A DNA stretch of 64,000 nt from Stagonosporopsis chrysanthemi. Lineage: Eukaryota; Ascomycota; Dothideomycetes; Pleosporales; Didymellaceae. Below are positions 1 through 8,816 of this stretch, in pieces. Below the pieces are notes generated by a model. The model saw only the letters and a list, made by a program, of their open reading frames with translations, did no database searches and was not told the DNA's origin. A program made the position numbers and the translations under genes. Where the stretch lies: NCBI GenBank assembly GCA_022560025.1, contig JAFISE010000128.1, forward strand, positions 21,299 through 85,298, in the 5' to 3' direction. Each line of letters begins with the position of its first letter. Position 1 is the stretch's first letter.

Positions 1-2
1 CT

Positions 3-1034
3 TGTATACCAGAAGATCGAACCACATCGACATCGGCAACCACCGAGGTACCCTCAGATCTAACAACAGTACCAAAACCAAAAAAGGTTAACGCCATGGT
101 CATGTCCTTGCATTCTTGCGGCAATCTCGTTCACTACGGTCTCCGCTCCCTGCTTCTTAGTCCGGAGATCTCAGCAGTAGCCATGGTAGGGTGCTGCTAT
201 AACCTCGTAACGGAACGTCTCGGTCCTCCTACGTATAAGCTCCCGACGCTCCGACCAAATCATCCTCGCCTAGAGGCAACCGCCAATGCCTTCGACCCTC
301 AAGGCTTCCCCATGTCAGAAAGGCTTGCGAGTTATCCCATCCCGCAACCGCCGACATTCGACGCCTCTGCTACTAATGCCCAATCCTCAGACACCAAGGG
401 CCTGCGTCTTAACATAACCGCTCGCATGATGGCCGTGCAAGCACCCTTTAACTGGGGACGCGCTGATAGCGAGACCTTCTTTAGCCGTCATTTCTACCGA
501 GCCCTGCTGCAGCGCATATTCCTCGACCGCGGTATCGTCTCCGCACCCGTCGATGCATCCAACTTTCCCGATCCTGTCTCAGCTAATGGACACACAAGTC
601 ACGTCAACTGGACACCACCGAACGGTCGCGGGCCCGGCTTGAGCTCAGACGGAACAAGTACGCCATTGACTATCGGTACGCTGCGCAAGTTCGCGTATGG
701 CGATTTCGTGTCCTACGTTCGCGCCGCCGAGGCCAAACTCGTAGCGCCTAACTCATTCTGTGAAGTTGATCCGGACTTTATCAAGAGCAAGATGTATGGA
801 TTGACTGACGACGATATCCGTGATTATGAAGTCAGGTTTTCGGAGCGCAAGAAGGAGCTTAGCATCATGTGGAGCTTGATGGCATTCAGTGCAGGAGTCG
901 TTGAGGCTGTAATCGTGACAGATCGCTGGCTGTGGCTGAAGGAGCAAAAGGAGGTTGAGCATGCATGGGTTGAACCGGTGTTTGAGTACAAGCATAGTCC
1001 TCGCAACTTGGTTGTCGTGGGCGTCAAAAAATAA
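3..1034 (+). CDS. METTL25/RRNAD1-like methyltransferase domain protein, C-terminal part (5' end outside window)
   Basis: The frame is open from the left edge of the window through a stop at 1032-1034, and no ATG precedes base 96 in it, so the gene is cut at its 5' end and about 343 codons are seen. Near the start is the segment LHSCGNLVHYGLRSLL, followed by ITARMMAVQAPFNW and RHFYRALLQRIFLDRG. These resemble the conserved core of the METTL25/RRNAD1 (METTL25B) family of SAM-dependent methyltransferase-like proteins; the SAM-binding glycine motif would lie upstream of the window. The C-terminal third (FSERKKELSIMWSLMAFSAG) is helical and typical of the end of these proteins. The substrate is not known with confidence. 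The next gene converges on it from the minus strand 355 bases away. Seen: open frame and motifs. Inferred: family. The alternative is another methyltransferase-fold family. Confidence 0.72.
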   Translation, partial: CIPEDRTTSTSATTEVPSDLTTVPKPKKVNAMVMSLHSCGNLVHYGLRSLLLSPEISAVAMVGCCYNLVTERLGPPTYKLPTLRPNHPRLEATANAFDPQGFPMSERLASYPIPQPPTFDASATNAQSSDTKGLRLNITARMMAVQAPFNWGRADSETFFSRHFYRALLQRIFLDRGIVSAPVDASNFPDPVSANGHTSHVNWTPPNGRGPGLSSDGTSTPLTIGTLRKFAYGDFVSYVRAAEAKLVAPNSFCEVDPDFIKSKMYGLTDDDIRDYEVRFSERKKELSIMWSLMAFSAGVVEAVIVTDRWLWLKEQKEVEHAWVEPVFEYKHSPRNLVVVGVKK

Positions 1035-1389
1035 GGCCTCATGAGCCAGCCAACCGTCTGATGAAGTTGGCGAGGGGCGGCCTTGTGCGGCTTTGTTGGG
1101 TATTTGGTCGGCGTCGGTAGTCATTGGTTGAAAGACTATGGTTAGAGGTGCGTGGAGTAAATGCGTAGAATAGATGCGTTAAGGTCGGAGAATAGTCAGG
1201 TGCATATATGAAAGTAAAGTACAAGACTTAACGTCAACGAGCCACTTTTGCTCGTGAGAAATAGGCAAGCTCTTGCTACCTCGATTACATCTTGCAGATA
1301 CTGTCAAAAGTAGGACAAAGTTGAGTAAATTACAACCAAAAAAAACAGACGCCAGTAGGGAGTGGTATTCCGCAATCACACCGTCTGAC
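1035..1389. other. Intergenic, convergent 3' ends
   Basis: This stretch lies between the ends of two converging genes. It contains no credible ORF or RNA. It should hold both 3' UTRs and polyadenylation signals; an A-rich stretch on the plus strand occurs near 1337-1346. Confidence 0.6.
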
Positions 1390-1983
1390 TCACACATCCC
1401 GAACTATGTCAGCATGCTCTACGAAGAACTTGTCCTTATCTGGTCCGTCTTCCAAGCTCCTGTACTGTTCATATTCCGGACGGCTCACATCCATCCCGTA
1501 TTTCCTGTCTCCAATGGTCCTGCCATAGTGGCTAGGCTCTGCACTTTCTTTGACATTCGAACTGATGATTTGCCCCTCAGAGTGTTTATAAATGTTTACT
1601 CCACTGGCTGAACTGTCTGATATGTCGTCGTGCAAATCTGGTTCTAAAAGCAACGCCTGGATGGAGATCAAGACACTGCGGACCGTGAAAACTGGAGACC
1701 AGTATTTCTCCTCCAGCTCAATGAGTTGTATCTCTCCCTCTTCGGAGATGTTTGGGTGAAAGATAGGACTCGTGAATGTAAGCTTGAACGGTTTTCTCGG
1801 GTATTCTTCCGGGAAGATGATCACGAAGAAGAAAGTTTCCTGCGCGTAGGGGGTATTTGGGGGGCCGTTGATGTGCCCGAGCCATTGTTGTGGGTTGTCC
1901 ACATCTACGGGACCGGCTGAGCCGGCCTCAAGAGGTTCGCGTTGAAGGCCTGCGGCTTCCTGAGTAAGCCGTAAGAAAGACAT
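1390..1983 (-). CDS. Ubiquitin-conjugating (E2/UBC-fold) domain protein without a catalytic cysteine
   Basis: A single-exon 197-residue protein. Residues about 30-115 follow the E2 core in order: W..HINGPPNTPYAQETFFF, then FPEEYPRKPFKLTFTSPIFHPNI, then KYWSPVFTVRSVLISIQALL. In active E2 enzymes the HPNI motif is followed by G-x-I-C-L carrying the thioester cysteine; here the segment reads GEIQLIELE, with glutamine at the cysteine position. There is no cysteine anywhere in the protein. The TPY, HPN and WSP signatures are intact, so the fold is probably kept while thioester chemistry is not. About 80 residues of acidic, Ser-rich C-terminal tail follow, rich in Glu, Asp and Tyr. By analogy with UEV proteins it could be a regulatory partner of an active E2. 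The reading frame is uninterrupted, so this is not an obvious pseudogene. Confidence 0.8.
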   Translation of the reverse strand: MSFLRLTQEAAGLQREPLEAGSAGPVDVDNPQQWLGHINGPPNTPYAQETFFFVIIFPEEYPRKPFKLTFTSPIFHPNISEEGEIQLIELEEKYWSPVFTVRSVLISIQALLLEPDLHDDISDSSASGVNIYKHSEGQIISSNVKESAEPSHYGRTIGDRKYGMDVSRPEYEQYRSLEDGPDKDKFFVEHADIVRDV

Positions 1984-3066
1984 GGTAAGTTCGGTAGATT
2001 CCAGAACTTGAACCCAGGGGCTGCTCTGTAGAAGTATCGAACGGATGCCTGATGTGGAGACGTGTATGCATATGCGCTAGATCCAAATGTAGGTTGAAGG
2101 TGGCGAGGAAATCAATCTACGAAGCTCGATCAGCAACCTCTGTTAGGAGGACACATAACTTAACCATCAATGCATCACTCTGGGTCATCAAACCAGACCT
2201 TATAACCATCTCTCACTGCTCCAAGGAAGCGATCTAAACCTCTACCGGCCTCAATACCCCGCAAGTCACGTAGCAACTCCTCGCACGCTACTGGCACGCA
2301 CGGCACATCGTCTGCGAGATAAGGCAACAGCCTGTCCTGCAAGAAATACATCATGCACCCCATCCTTCGTATATGACCTCTATGCGCAGTCATGATCTAC
2401 GCATCCTGAGTACATGCTCGTGTGCAACAATTTCTGCAAGCCACGTCCAGGACTGTCTTGACATTGCACTACGTCCTGCCTTGATGGCTGAACTCGAAGA
2501 AGAGCCGAGTTTGAGTCAAAATCTCGAACTGATGAGTATATATCGTAACTTGAAACTTTGTTAACTAGTGAAGGCTCGAGGTTTCCATCAGCGTGGTGTA
2601 TGTCTGGCAACGCCACATATAGGCACAACCCCATCGGACAGGGAATTTCCCTACCAGAACCCCTCAAGTGAAGTGCCAACTACAGTCTCTTGCACCGATG
2701 AGAAAAGAGTAAACTATTCAATGCGTCCTGCTGTGTGATCGGAGGAAGAGTAAGGTGACGTCGGAAGGTTTGTTCTCATGTGAAGACAGCCTCGATGATC
2801 TGTGAATATTTCCACATGCAATCAACCAGAACAAACTGTAAGCACCATAGATTGTATTCGAAGCGAAGGATTCAAGGTTGACAGCAGTTGCGCCGCGCAA
2901 TGATTTGACTACGAGAAGATTGTATAATGGATCTGAACAAGCGCACCGCACGCACTTATTGCAGGTGGAAGGAAACCCCAACAAAGTAAAGCACACCTCT
3001 ATCCTATCTTACGGGTATTTCTGCGCACGCCTCTCACTTCTCTTTCCACGCATATACAGGACGCGA
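1984..3066. other. Intergenic, about 1.1 kb
   Basis: Apart from one weak small ORF listed separately (2175-2393, minus), I see no gene, RNA or repeat here. It should hold the promoter of the E2-like gene (right side of 1984) and the 3' UTR of the GH72 gene. Confidence 0.5.
2175..2393 (-). CDS. Possible small hypothetical protein or exon
   Basis: A 72-codon ATG-initiated frame ending in DRFLGAVRDGYKVWFDDPE. The composition (regular Leu/Ala/Arg/Glu spacing, acidic end) looks more coding-like than neighbouring noise ORFs. A second short ATG frame just upstream on the same strand (about 2397-2471, beginning MSRQSWTWLAEIVAHEH) could be a first exon, but I found no intron that joins the two in phase. 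It may be a decayed gene. Function unknown; evidence weak. Confidence 0.2.
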   Translation of the reverse strand: MTAHRGHIRRMGCMMYFLQDRLLPYLADDVPCVPVACEELLRDLRGIEAGRGLDRFLGAVRDGYKVWFDDPE

Positions 3067-4480
3067 CTAGAACAGGAGCGCAGCGCCGAAGAGAACACCA
3101 GCACCGACGACACCCATCATCTTGACAGGAACCTCCATACCGGCAGCAGCGCCAGTCGAGCTGCCGCCGCTGCTGCCACCGCTTGGGCTGGCAGAGCGGG
3201 TAGGCTGGCCGGATCCAGCAGTAGCAGTGGACTCAGAAGCCTCACCGGCGAAGTGGGAACCGTCACCAGACAGACCGACACCATCGCCGGCGCCCTCGTC
3301 CATAAACTTCTCGGCGTTAGAGGGCATGGCAGGCAAAACGTTGGAGCGGACCTCCCAGTCCTCAGACGCCGGAGGGCACTCGGAAGCCTCGCCATCAGTC
3401 TTGTAGCCACCGTTGCCAGACGGGTTGTCAGTGCCCTCGAAAGCCTTCTTGAGGCGCTCGAAGTCGGCGTTGGGGGTGATCTTGCCGTCATCACCAACCT
3501 CGACGAGACCGTAACCATTGGGCTCAACGGTGTACTCGTAGGCCAAGCCACCAGAGTAGACACTGGTCATGTTGGTAGAGTAGAGAGCAGCAACCTCGCC
3601 CCAGTCGCGGCGGTTGGTGATGCAGCCGTACTCGGAAAGGAAGATGGGCTTGCTGTAGTTGCTGTAGAGCTCGACCTTCTGGTCCCAGCCGGACTGGGTG
3701 AATGAAGAGGGGTCGCACCACGAGTAGTCGTTGAAGGCGAAGAAATCAGAGCGCTCATCATCAGACCCGCAGTTGAAGTAAAGAGCCTGCTGCTCGATGT
3801 TCTCGGACACATCTGCAGCGGAGTAACCCACGGGAATGGTACGGGGTGACCTGTTGCCGATGAAGCGTTTCATATCGCGAGTGACGGCCTTGATGTAAGT
3901 AGCAGCGCCGGTGTTGTTGCGCTCGTTGATAACCTCGTTTCCAGAGAAGAAAAGCATAAGGTTGTTGTAGTTGTGGAACGCCTCAATAGTGGCGAACACA
4001 TTCTGGAGGTAGACATCGTTATACGAGCGATGCAGAGTGGCGTTGGTCTCACGATTGAGAGAGTAGTCAGGTGTGTTGGCATCGAGAGCCAAGTAGATTC
4101 CAGCGTCATCGAGCATCTTCATGCCCTCGTCGTGGTTCTTGGAGTTGTCGATAGTGTAAACACGAATTGTGTTAATGCCCAGCGACTTGAAGTTAGCAAC
4201 ATCGCGCCTCAGGGACGGAATGTCAAGCAGAGGGTCCTGTGCATCAGCCGCACCACCTGTTTGTTTGTCAGTTGACTTTAGTCCCCGGTGCATACTCGAG
4301 CAACAAACCTGGCTGGTAGGCGACACCGCGAACGTAGAAACGCTCATCGCCAGCGAAAAAGGCGTTACCGCGGACTTCGATCGGGGTAAGGTTTCCCTTT
4401 GAGTTTGACTGGCGAGCGAGCACACTGGCAAGTGCTGGGCTGACCGCCGCGCTAAGCACAGAGAGAACAATGAGCTTCAT
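3067..4480 (-). CDS. GPI-anchored 1,3-beta-glucanosyltransferase (GH72, GEL/GAS family)
   Basis: Two exons, 4480-4309 and 4256-3067, joined by a 52-nt intron (GTTTGT...ACAG); the join restores VAYQPG/GAADAQDPL, as expected in GH72. The product is 453 residues. It starts with a signal peptide (MKLIVLSVLSAAVSPALA) and ends in a hydrophobic GPI-attachment tail after a Ser/Gly-rich stretch (residues about 400-430). Catalytic residues are visible: the acid/base Glu in FFSGNEVINE and the nucleophile Glu in PIFLSEYGC. The enzyme cuts and religates beta-1,3-glucan chains at the plasma membrane and wall. No separate X8/CBM43 domain is obvious, so it resembles the shorter Gel1-like class. Several N-x-S/T sites are present. 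Confidence 0.93.
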
Positions 4481-5545
4481 GATGCTAACCGTGAGAAGGA
4501 AGAGAAATTAAAATGCTGTAGAAGGCGCAATTGAGTCTAACGAGTGACTGATAAAGAGGAACGGGTTTGGTTGAAGTCGGTCAAACAGAAGGCATAGGGA
4601 GAAAGGGACAAGGGCCGGGAATCAAGTTATTTGAGGCCGAAGCACCAATGTCTTGGTAGCCCCCGAAACCCTACATGTGGAACTGCCAACCCGCATCGTC
4701 TTGCCTGGCGGGCTTTAAGCCAAGTCCCGTGGTGTTGGCGGGTGGCAGGCCAGCGCGGCGGGATGTCGAGGCCAAGCGGCCAAGCCCCGGGATATGGATG
4801 ATGAGAGGGCGCTTGACATGCGCCCAGCCTTGGTCAGGGGCGTCGTCCCAATGAGTGACAGTGATGCTCTGTTGATGAGAGTCTTGTTTGCAGTGCGATT
4901 GCGCGTTCGCCTTCCCGACGCACAGCCTCATCCAAATCAGCGAGATCAAATCAAAGCGGCTGTAGATGTGAAGATGAAGAATGACTGAAACAACAACAAC
5001 GCTTGGTATCCGACGACAAGAGCAGCCGGGAAATGAACAGCTGTGCCGAGCCCGTAAACAATTGTGGCCGACATATGCTGATGACACTTTGACATGTAGA
5101 CTCCCTCGGGTGCCGACTGCAGCTACCAGGCGCACACGACAGCTCTTGGTGTTGACATCGCGCAGCTGCTATTTAGGGTCGGCGTTCTGTTGAGTGCCCG
5201 CTTGATCTTAGGATCTTAGCCGCACTGCGGCAAGCCGTGGAGACCGTGCATCCGTTGCAGCTCGTGTCGTCAATAATTACACTAAACCTTGGAAGGGAGC
5301 AGGAAGCTTGTGTGATGTGCAGGAGGTCTGCAAGAATGTCAGGCAGGTCTGAAACATGACGGCCCGCCCTCACTTGATGGCCCAGTGTCTCTGATTGGGC
5401 CGATTGGTCTATGTGTATAGTACAATTGAATTGATGAAAACTCCAAAACACCAGAGACCCTGGTCATAAAAAATTGTACCAGGAAGTGTCGCCCTTATGT
5501 GAGTGACGATAAAGCCGCGATCCGCACACCTTTTGATCCGAACGC
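4481..5545. other. Intergenic, GH72 promoter and 3' flank of protease-like gene
   Basis: About 1.07 kb without credible coding sequence. The right-hand flank of the GH72 start (4481-4640) is A-rich upstream of its ATG, as expected for a promoter or 5' UTR; 4660-4800 is G+C-rich. Confidence 0.5.
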
Positions 5546-6394
5546 TCATCGCCTAAAGCCTGTCCGCCCATTGAGCCAGTCCAGCACAACGTCTCTCCCT
5601 CTGACTGCTGCCCATCCAAGGACAACTTCAGAATGATCCCGCTGAACAAAGAGAATACATCGCCCTTTCTCGACCTCTAATACATACTGCTTGGGTGTAA
5701 TCACAAGCTCACTATCCACGATATCCTCACTATCTTCCTCGCCATCCATCTCAGGTAGCAGTCCCAGCACTAGGTCAGGGAAACGCTCTAGCAGGCTGCA
5801 GTCTACTACATCGTCATAACCTGTGCTGTGTTGGTGAGGTATAGGGCTGGTTGCTTGGATGAGGATGTCGTAAATCTCATTTGGCAGGGAGATGTAAGGT
5901 GTTTCGAGCGCGAGACGTGTCGCATATGCGTCCATGGAGACCATCGCGCCCTTACGGATGCCAACGTGTGTAATAGGTACATCCTGGCCTGGGATGAGGG
6001 TGTCGATCCATTCTATATCCTGTTGAAGGAGGGCATTGCTTGGTGCCGTGGAGTCGAGCGCCAAAGAGCCTGATTGCGTATGATCAAGTGGTACACTGAT
6101 CAAAACGCTTTGAGGTCGAGCGTTGATCTCTCTGTAGCTCTGAATTTCTGAGATTGCCTTTGCAGAAAGTCGCATTGGGCCGTCGAGCGCGGTCTCGAAC
6201 GAGTATGTTCTGTCGTCTCTCAACTGGTCACGTTAGTAGCCGACTATGCAGATCGCATGGGTTCGACCTACCGTCAAAGGGACAACGAGACTATGGTTGT
6301 CTTCTTTAAGCGGTATTTGCTGGTTCTGCTGTGCGTGCGACAGTAGCGGAGACACGATAAAGAACAGAGCGGTGAACATGTTTGCAGGTAGCAT
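5546..6394 (-). CDS. Secreted pepsin-like (A1) protein with a degenerate active site
   Basis: Two exons, 6394-6272 and 6223-5546, around a 48-nt intron (GTAGGT...CTAAC...CCAG), giving 266 residues. The N-terminus is a signal peptide (MFTALFFIVSPLLSHAQQ; a Met five codons upstream is also possible). The second half follows the C-terminal lobe of pepsin-type aspartic proteases: YISLPNEIYDIL, VDCSLLERFPDLVL, ITPKQYVLEVEKGRCIL, then VVLDWLNGRTGF. Where an active enzyme has the D-T-G/S triad before the YISLP-like strand, this protein has LALETP, so the catalytic Asp is missing. The N-terminal lobe is too short to carry the first catalytic motif, and none is seen. It is probably a non-proteolytic relative or a reduced protein. 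Family membership is inferred from motif order alone. Confidence 0.62.
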
Positions 6395-7060
6395 TGCTGT
6401 CTGGTCAGTGGATAAGAAGAGACAGGTACGCCTTTTGACTGTATTCTTTGCTGAGCCTATTCCTTTATCTGCGTTCACTAGCTGTGCCTCGTGGGCACTG
6501 ACGATCCTGTGCTGGCGGTTGACTAGAAGCCCGGGCTCCTTCCTTCGTGGTACTCCCGGGCGTCAAAGTGATCCCCGAATGCACTTGTCTGGAATTGAAC
6601 TTTGGTGGCGCTTGAGGCTCTTATGTGGTTCGCTGACAGCCTTGCTCTCGGACGCCTAAATTGCGGCGTAGTCGGCAGTAATAGCAACAGTCAGCCTTGA
6701 CAGAAACATAGGCCCACAACAGCAATCTCCCGGGTATGATGCGGGCTTCCGGTCGAATAGAAGTAACTGATCGCTTTTGCCAGCTTGAAGGCTGTCAGTC
6801 TACATACTGCGATATGTAAGCGGTTGCGGGCACCGAAGTGTTAAAGTTCGCTAGGATATTTAAGGACTAGCCTTGTTCAGCTCGAAGCTTGGAGGCAGCA
6901 TCGAGAGCTTTCCACGGGTGCCTTTCACTCTGCCAACAAATCTACCTCAGAGACCTCCAGCCTACAATTCAAGTCTTGCACATTCACATCGAAGCTGTAA
7001 CTGCCTTCACACACATCAAACCCAACCCTCGCTGTGTGTGCAATTCGAAGCTACCCCTCC
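6395..7060. other. Divergent promoter region
   Basis: This 666-base stretch separates the protease-like gene (minus) from SGT1 (plus) and should carry both promoters. I see no RNA gene or strong motif. A pyrimidine-rich leader lies close to the SGT1 start. Confidence 0.5.
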
Positions 7061-8200
7061 ATGGATGCTGCGCGTAAAGGCGAGGCCGCTCTCAGCGCCA
7101 GCAGCTACGATGAAGCTATCCAGCACTTCACCGACGCTATCAAAGCGAATCCAGTCGCTGTGAGGTACTACATTAATCGATCTACAGCCTACCAACGTAC
7201 TAAAAAGTACACTGAAGCGCTCGCTGATGCCGAAATCGCTGTGGTCCTCGCCCAGAAACGCGCTACTCGAGAGCTCATAAAAGACGCTCAATTCCGCCGT
7301 GCACAGCAACTCTTTTTCCTCGAGCGATACGCCGACGCAGAACACATACTGGAGATCGTGAAGAAGCTCGACGATAAGGAGAAGACATTGCCCATATGGA
7401 GTTCCAAGGTCGCGAAGAAGCTACAGGAGATACCAGACGGTGACGAGAGGCGGCAAGTGACGGTGAAGGACGTTCCCGAGGTCGAAGTTCCTAGCGCAAC
7501 ACAGGAATCAGCGGCGAAGAAGACAGAGCCACCGGTGGCGGCGGTGCCTAAACCCATCGTGCCCACTCCCGTAAACAAGATCAAAGAAGATTGGTACCAA
7601 AGCAATGAAACAGTAACAATCAATATTCTGGCTAAAGGCGCGGGCGGAGTCACCGTGGACTTCGACATGGACTCTTTGTCCGTATCCTTTCCGGTCGAAG
7701 GCTCAGGTGCCGAATACAACTTCAATCTTGATCCCCTCTACGCGCAGATCGACCCCACAGGCTCGAAGTTCCGCGTCACACCAAACAAGATTGAGATAAC
7801 GTTGAAGAAAGCAACGCCAGGCACAAAATGGAAGAAACTAGAAGGCGATCGCCAAGTCGAGGCGTCCGGGGGTCCTGCAAGCACTATCCCGCATCACATC
7901 CTTTCTGGCAAACCAGTCGAAGATAGCGCCCCTGCTTATCCTACCTCGTCAAAATCGGGTGCTAAGAATTGGGACAAGGTTGCTGCAGAAGATCTCGACG
8001 ACAAAGATGAGGTCGAGGGCGACGAGACTTCGCACTTCTTCAAGAAGCTGTACGGAGGTGCCACACCCGAGCAGCAGCGGGCGATGATGAAGTCATATCA
8101 AGAGAGTGGCGGCACAGTACTCAGCACCGACTGGAGTAACGTGGGCAGTAAGACTGTAGTCCCCGAGCCGCCTGAGGGCATGGAGGCGAAGAAATACTAG
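7061..8200 (+). CDS. SGT1-like co-chaperone (TPR-CS-SGS)
   Basis: Intron-free, 379 residues from the ATG at 7061 (MDAARKGEAAL), chosen because the TPR domain starts immediately after it; an in-frame ATG at 7034 would add nine residues. Three TPR-like helix pairs cover about residues 1-115 (SSYDEAIQHFTDAIKANP, INRSTAYQRTKKYTEAL). A CS domain, the HSP90-binding p23-like fold, spans about 177-255 (IKEDWYQSNETVTINILAKG ... VTPNKIEITLKK). An SGS domain ends the protein (NWDKVAAED, FFKKLYGGATPEQQRAMMKS, and a final VPEPPEGMEAKKY). SGT1 links HSP90 to SCF ubiquitin ligases and kinetochore assembly in yeast and to NLR stability in plants. The domain order and length match the family. Confidence 0.95.
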   Translation: MDAARKGEAALSASSYDEAIQHFTDAIKANPVAVRYYINRSTAYQRTKKYTEALADAEIAVVLAQKRATRELIKDAQFRRAQQLFFLERYADAEHILEIVKKLDDKEKTLPIWSSKVAKKLQEIPDGDERRQVTVKDVPEVEVPSATQESAAKKTEPPVAAVPKPIVPTPVNKIKEDWYQSNETVTINILAKGAGGVTVDFDMDSLSVSFPVEGSGAEYNFNLDPLYAQIDPTGSKFRVTPNKIEITLKKATPGTKWKKLEGDRQVEASGGPASTIPHHILSGKPVEDSAPAYPTSSKSGAKNWDKVAAEDLDDKDEVEGDETSHFFKKLYGGATPEQQRAMMKSYQESGGTVLSTDWSNVGSKTVVPEPPEGMEAKKY

Positions 8201-8816
8201 GGATAGTCTGTTGCCCACGAGCTCTGATGGGGGGGGGGGGGGGATGCAGCGAATCGCCTCATCTCGGTTCCGGATTTCGAGATACCTAACCTACCTCCTT
8301 GCTTCAAGATGTTCCCTCCCGGTCAAAGGTCGCACCTATCGCCATACCCAACGCTGCCATGTCCACCGGATGCTTAGATTCTGACGTTCCAAGTGATGCC
8401 TCCACCGGTTGATTCGTCAGGACATGGGAATGGGAACAGCCGCCTGGAGACTGTCCCCTGCTCTTGATTGGCTTCATATAGCATAGCGTATTGGTTTACA
8501 GCAAAGCACGGTATTATGGAGATGCAGTTCAATGATACCAATAACTTTCACGCAAACCAAGACGTTTTCGGTGTTTGCTACTTATGTTGCAGTCGACACC
8601 CTGTCGTAGGCATCATAGCTCAACTTTTCAGCAGCACAAAACGGCTCGGAGATGTACAGCAATCTTTGACATCCTGGGTCTAAAACATCTCGTTTGCGTC
8701 AACCGAGCCATGGTTCACTGCTTGCCCACCATCATGTAACGTCTGCGCATGGCTTTTATGAAGCATCCTAGAGGAGGGCTGTGATGCAGAATAAGCAGCA
8801 CTACAATGGAAAGTGA
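8201..8816. other. Intergenic between convergent genes
   Basis: This 616-base stretch separates the SGT1 stop from the stop of the DXO-like gene. Besides a run of 15 G (listed separately) I see no gene or RNA. Confidence 0.55.
8229..8243 (+). repeat. Poly-G tract, 15 nt
   Basis: An uninterrupted run of 15 guanines lies 29 bases after the SGT1 stop codon, within the likely 3' UTR. Such mononucleotide runs vary in length and are prone to assembly and sequencing errors. It could form a G-quadruplex in the transcript. Confidence 0.95.
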
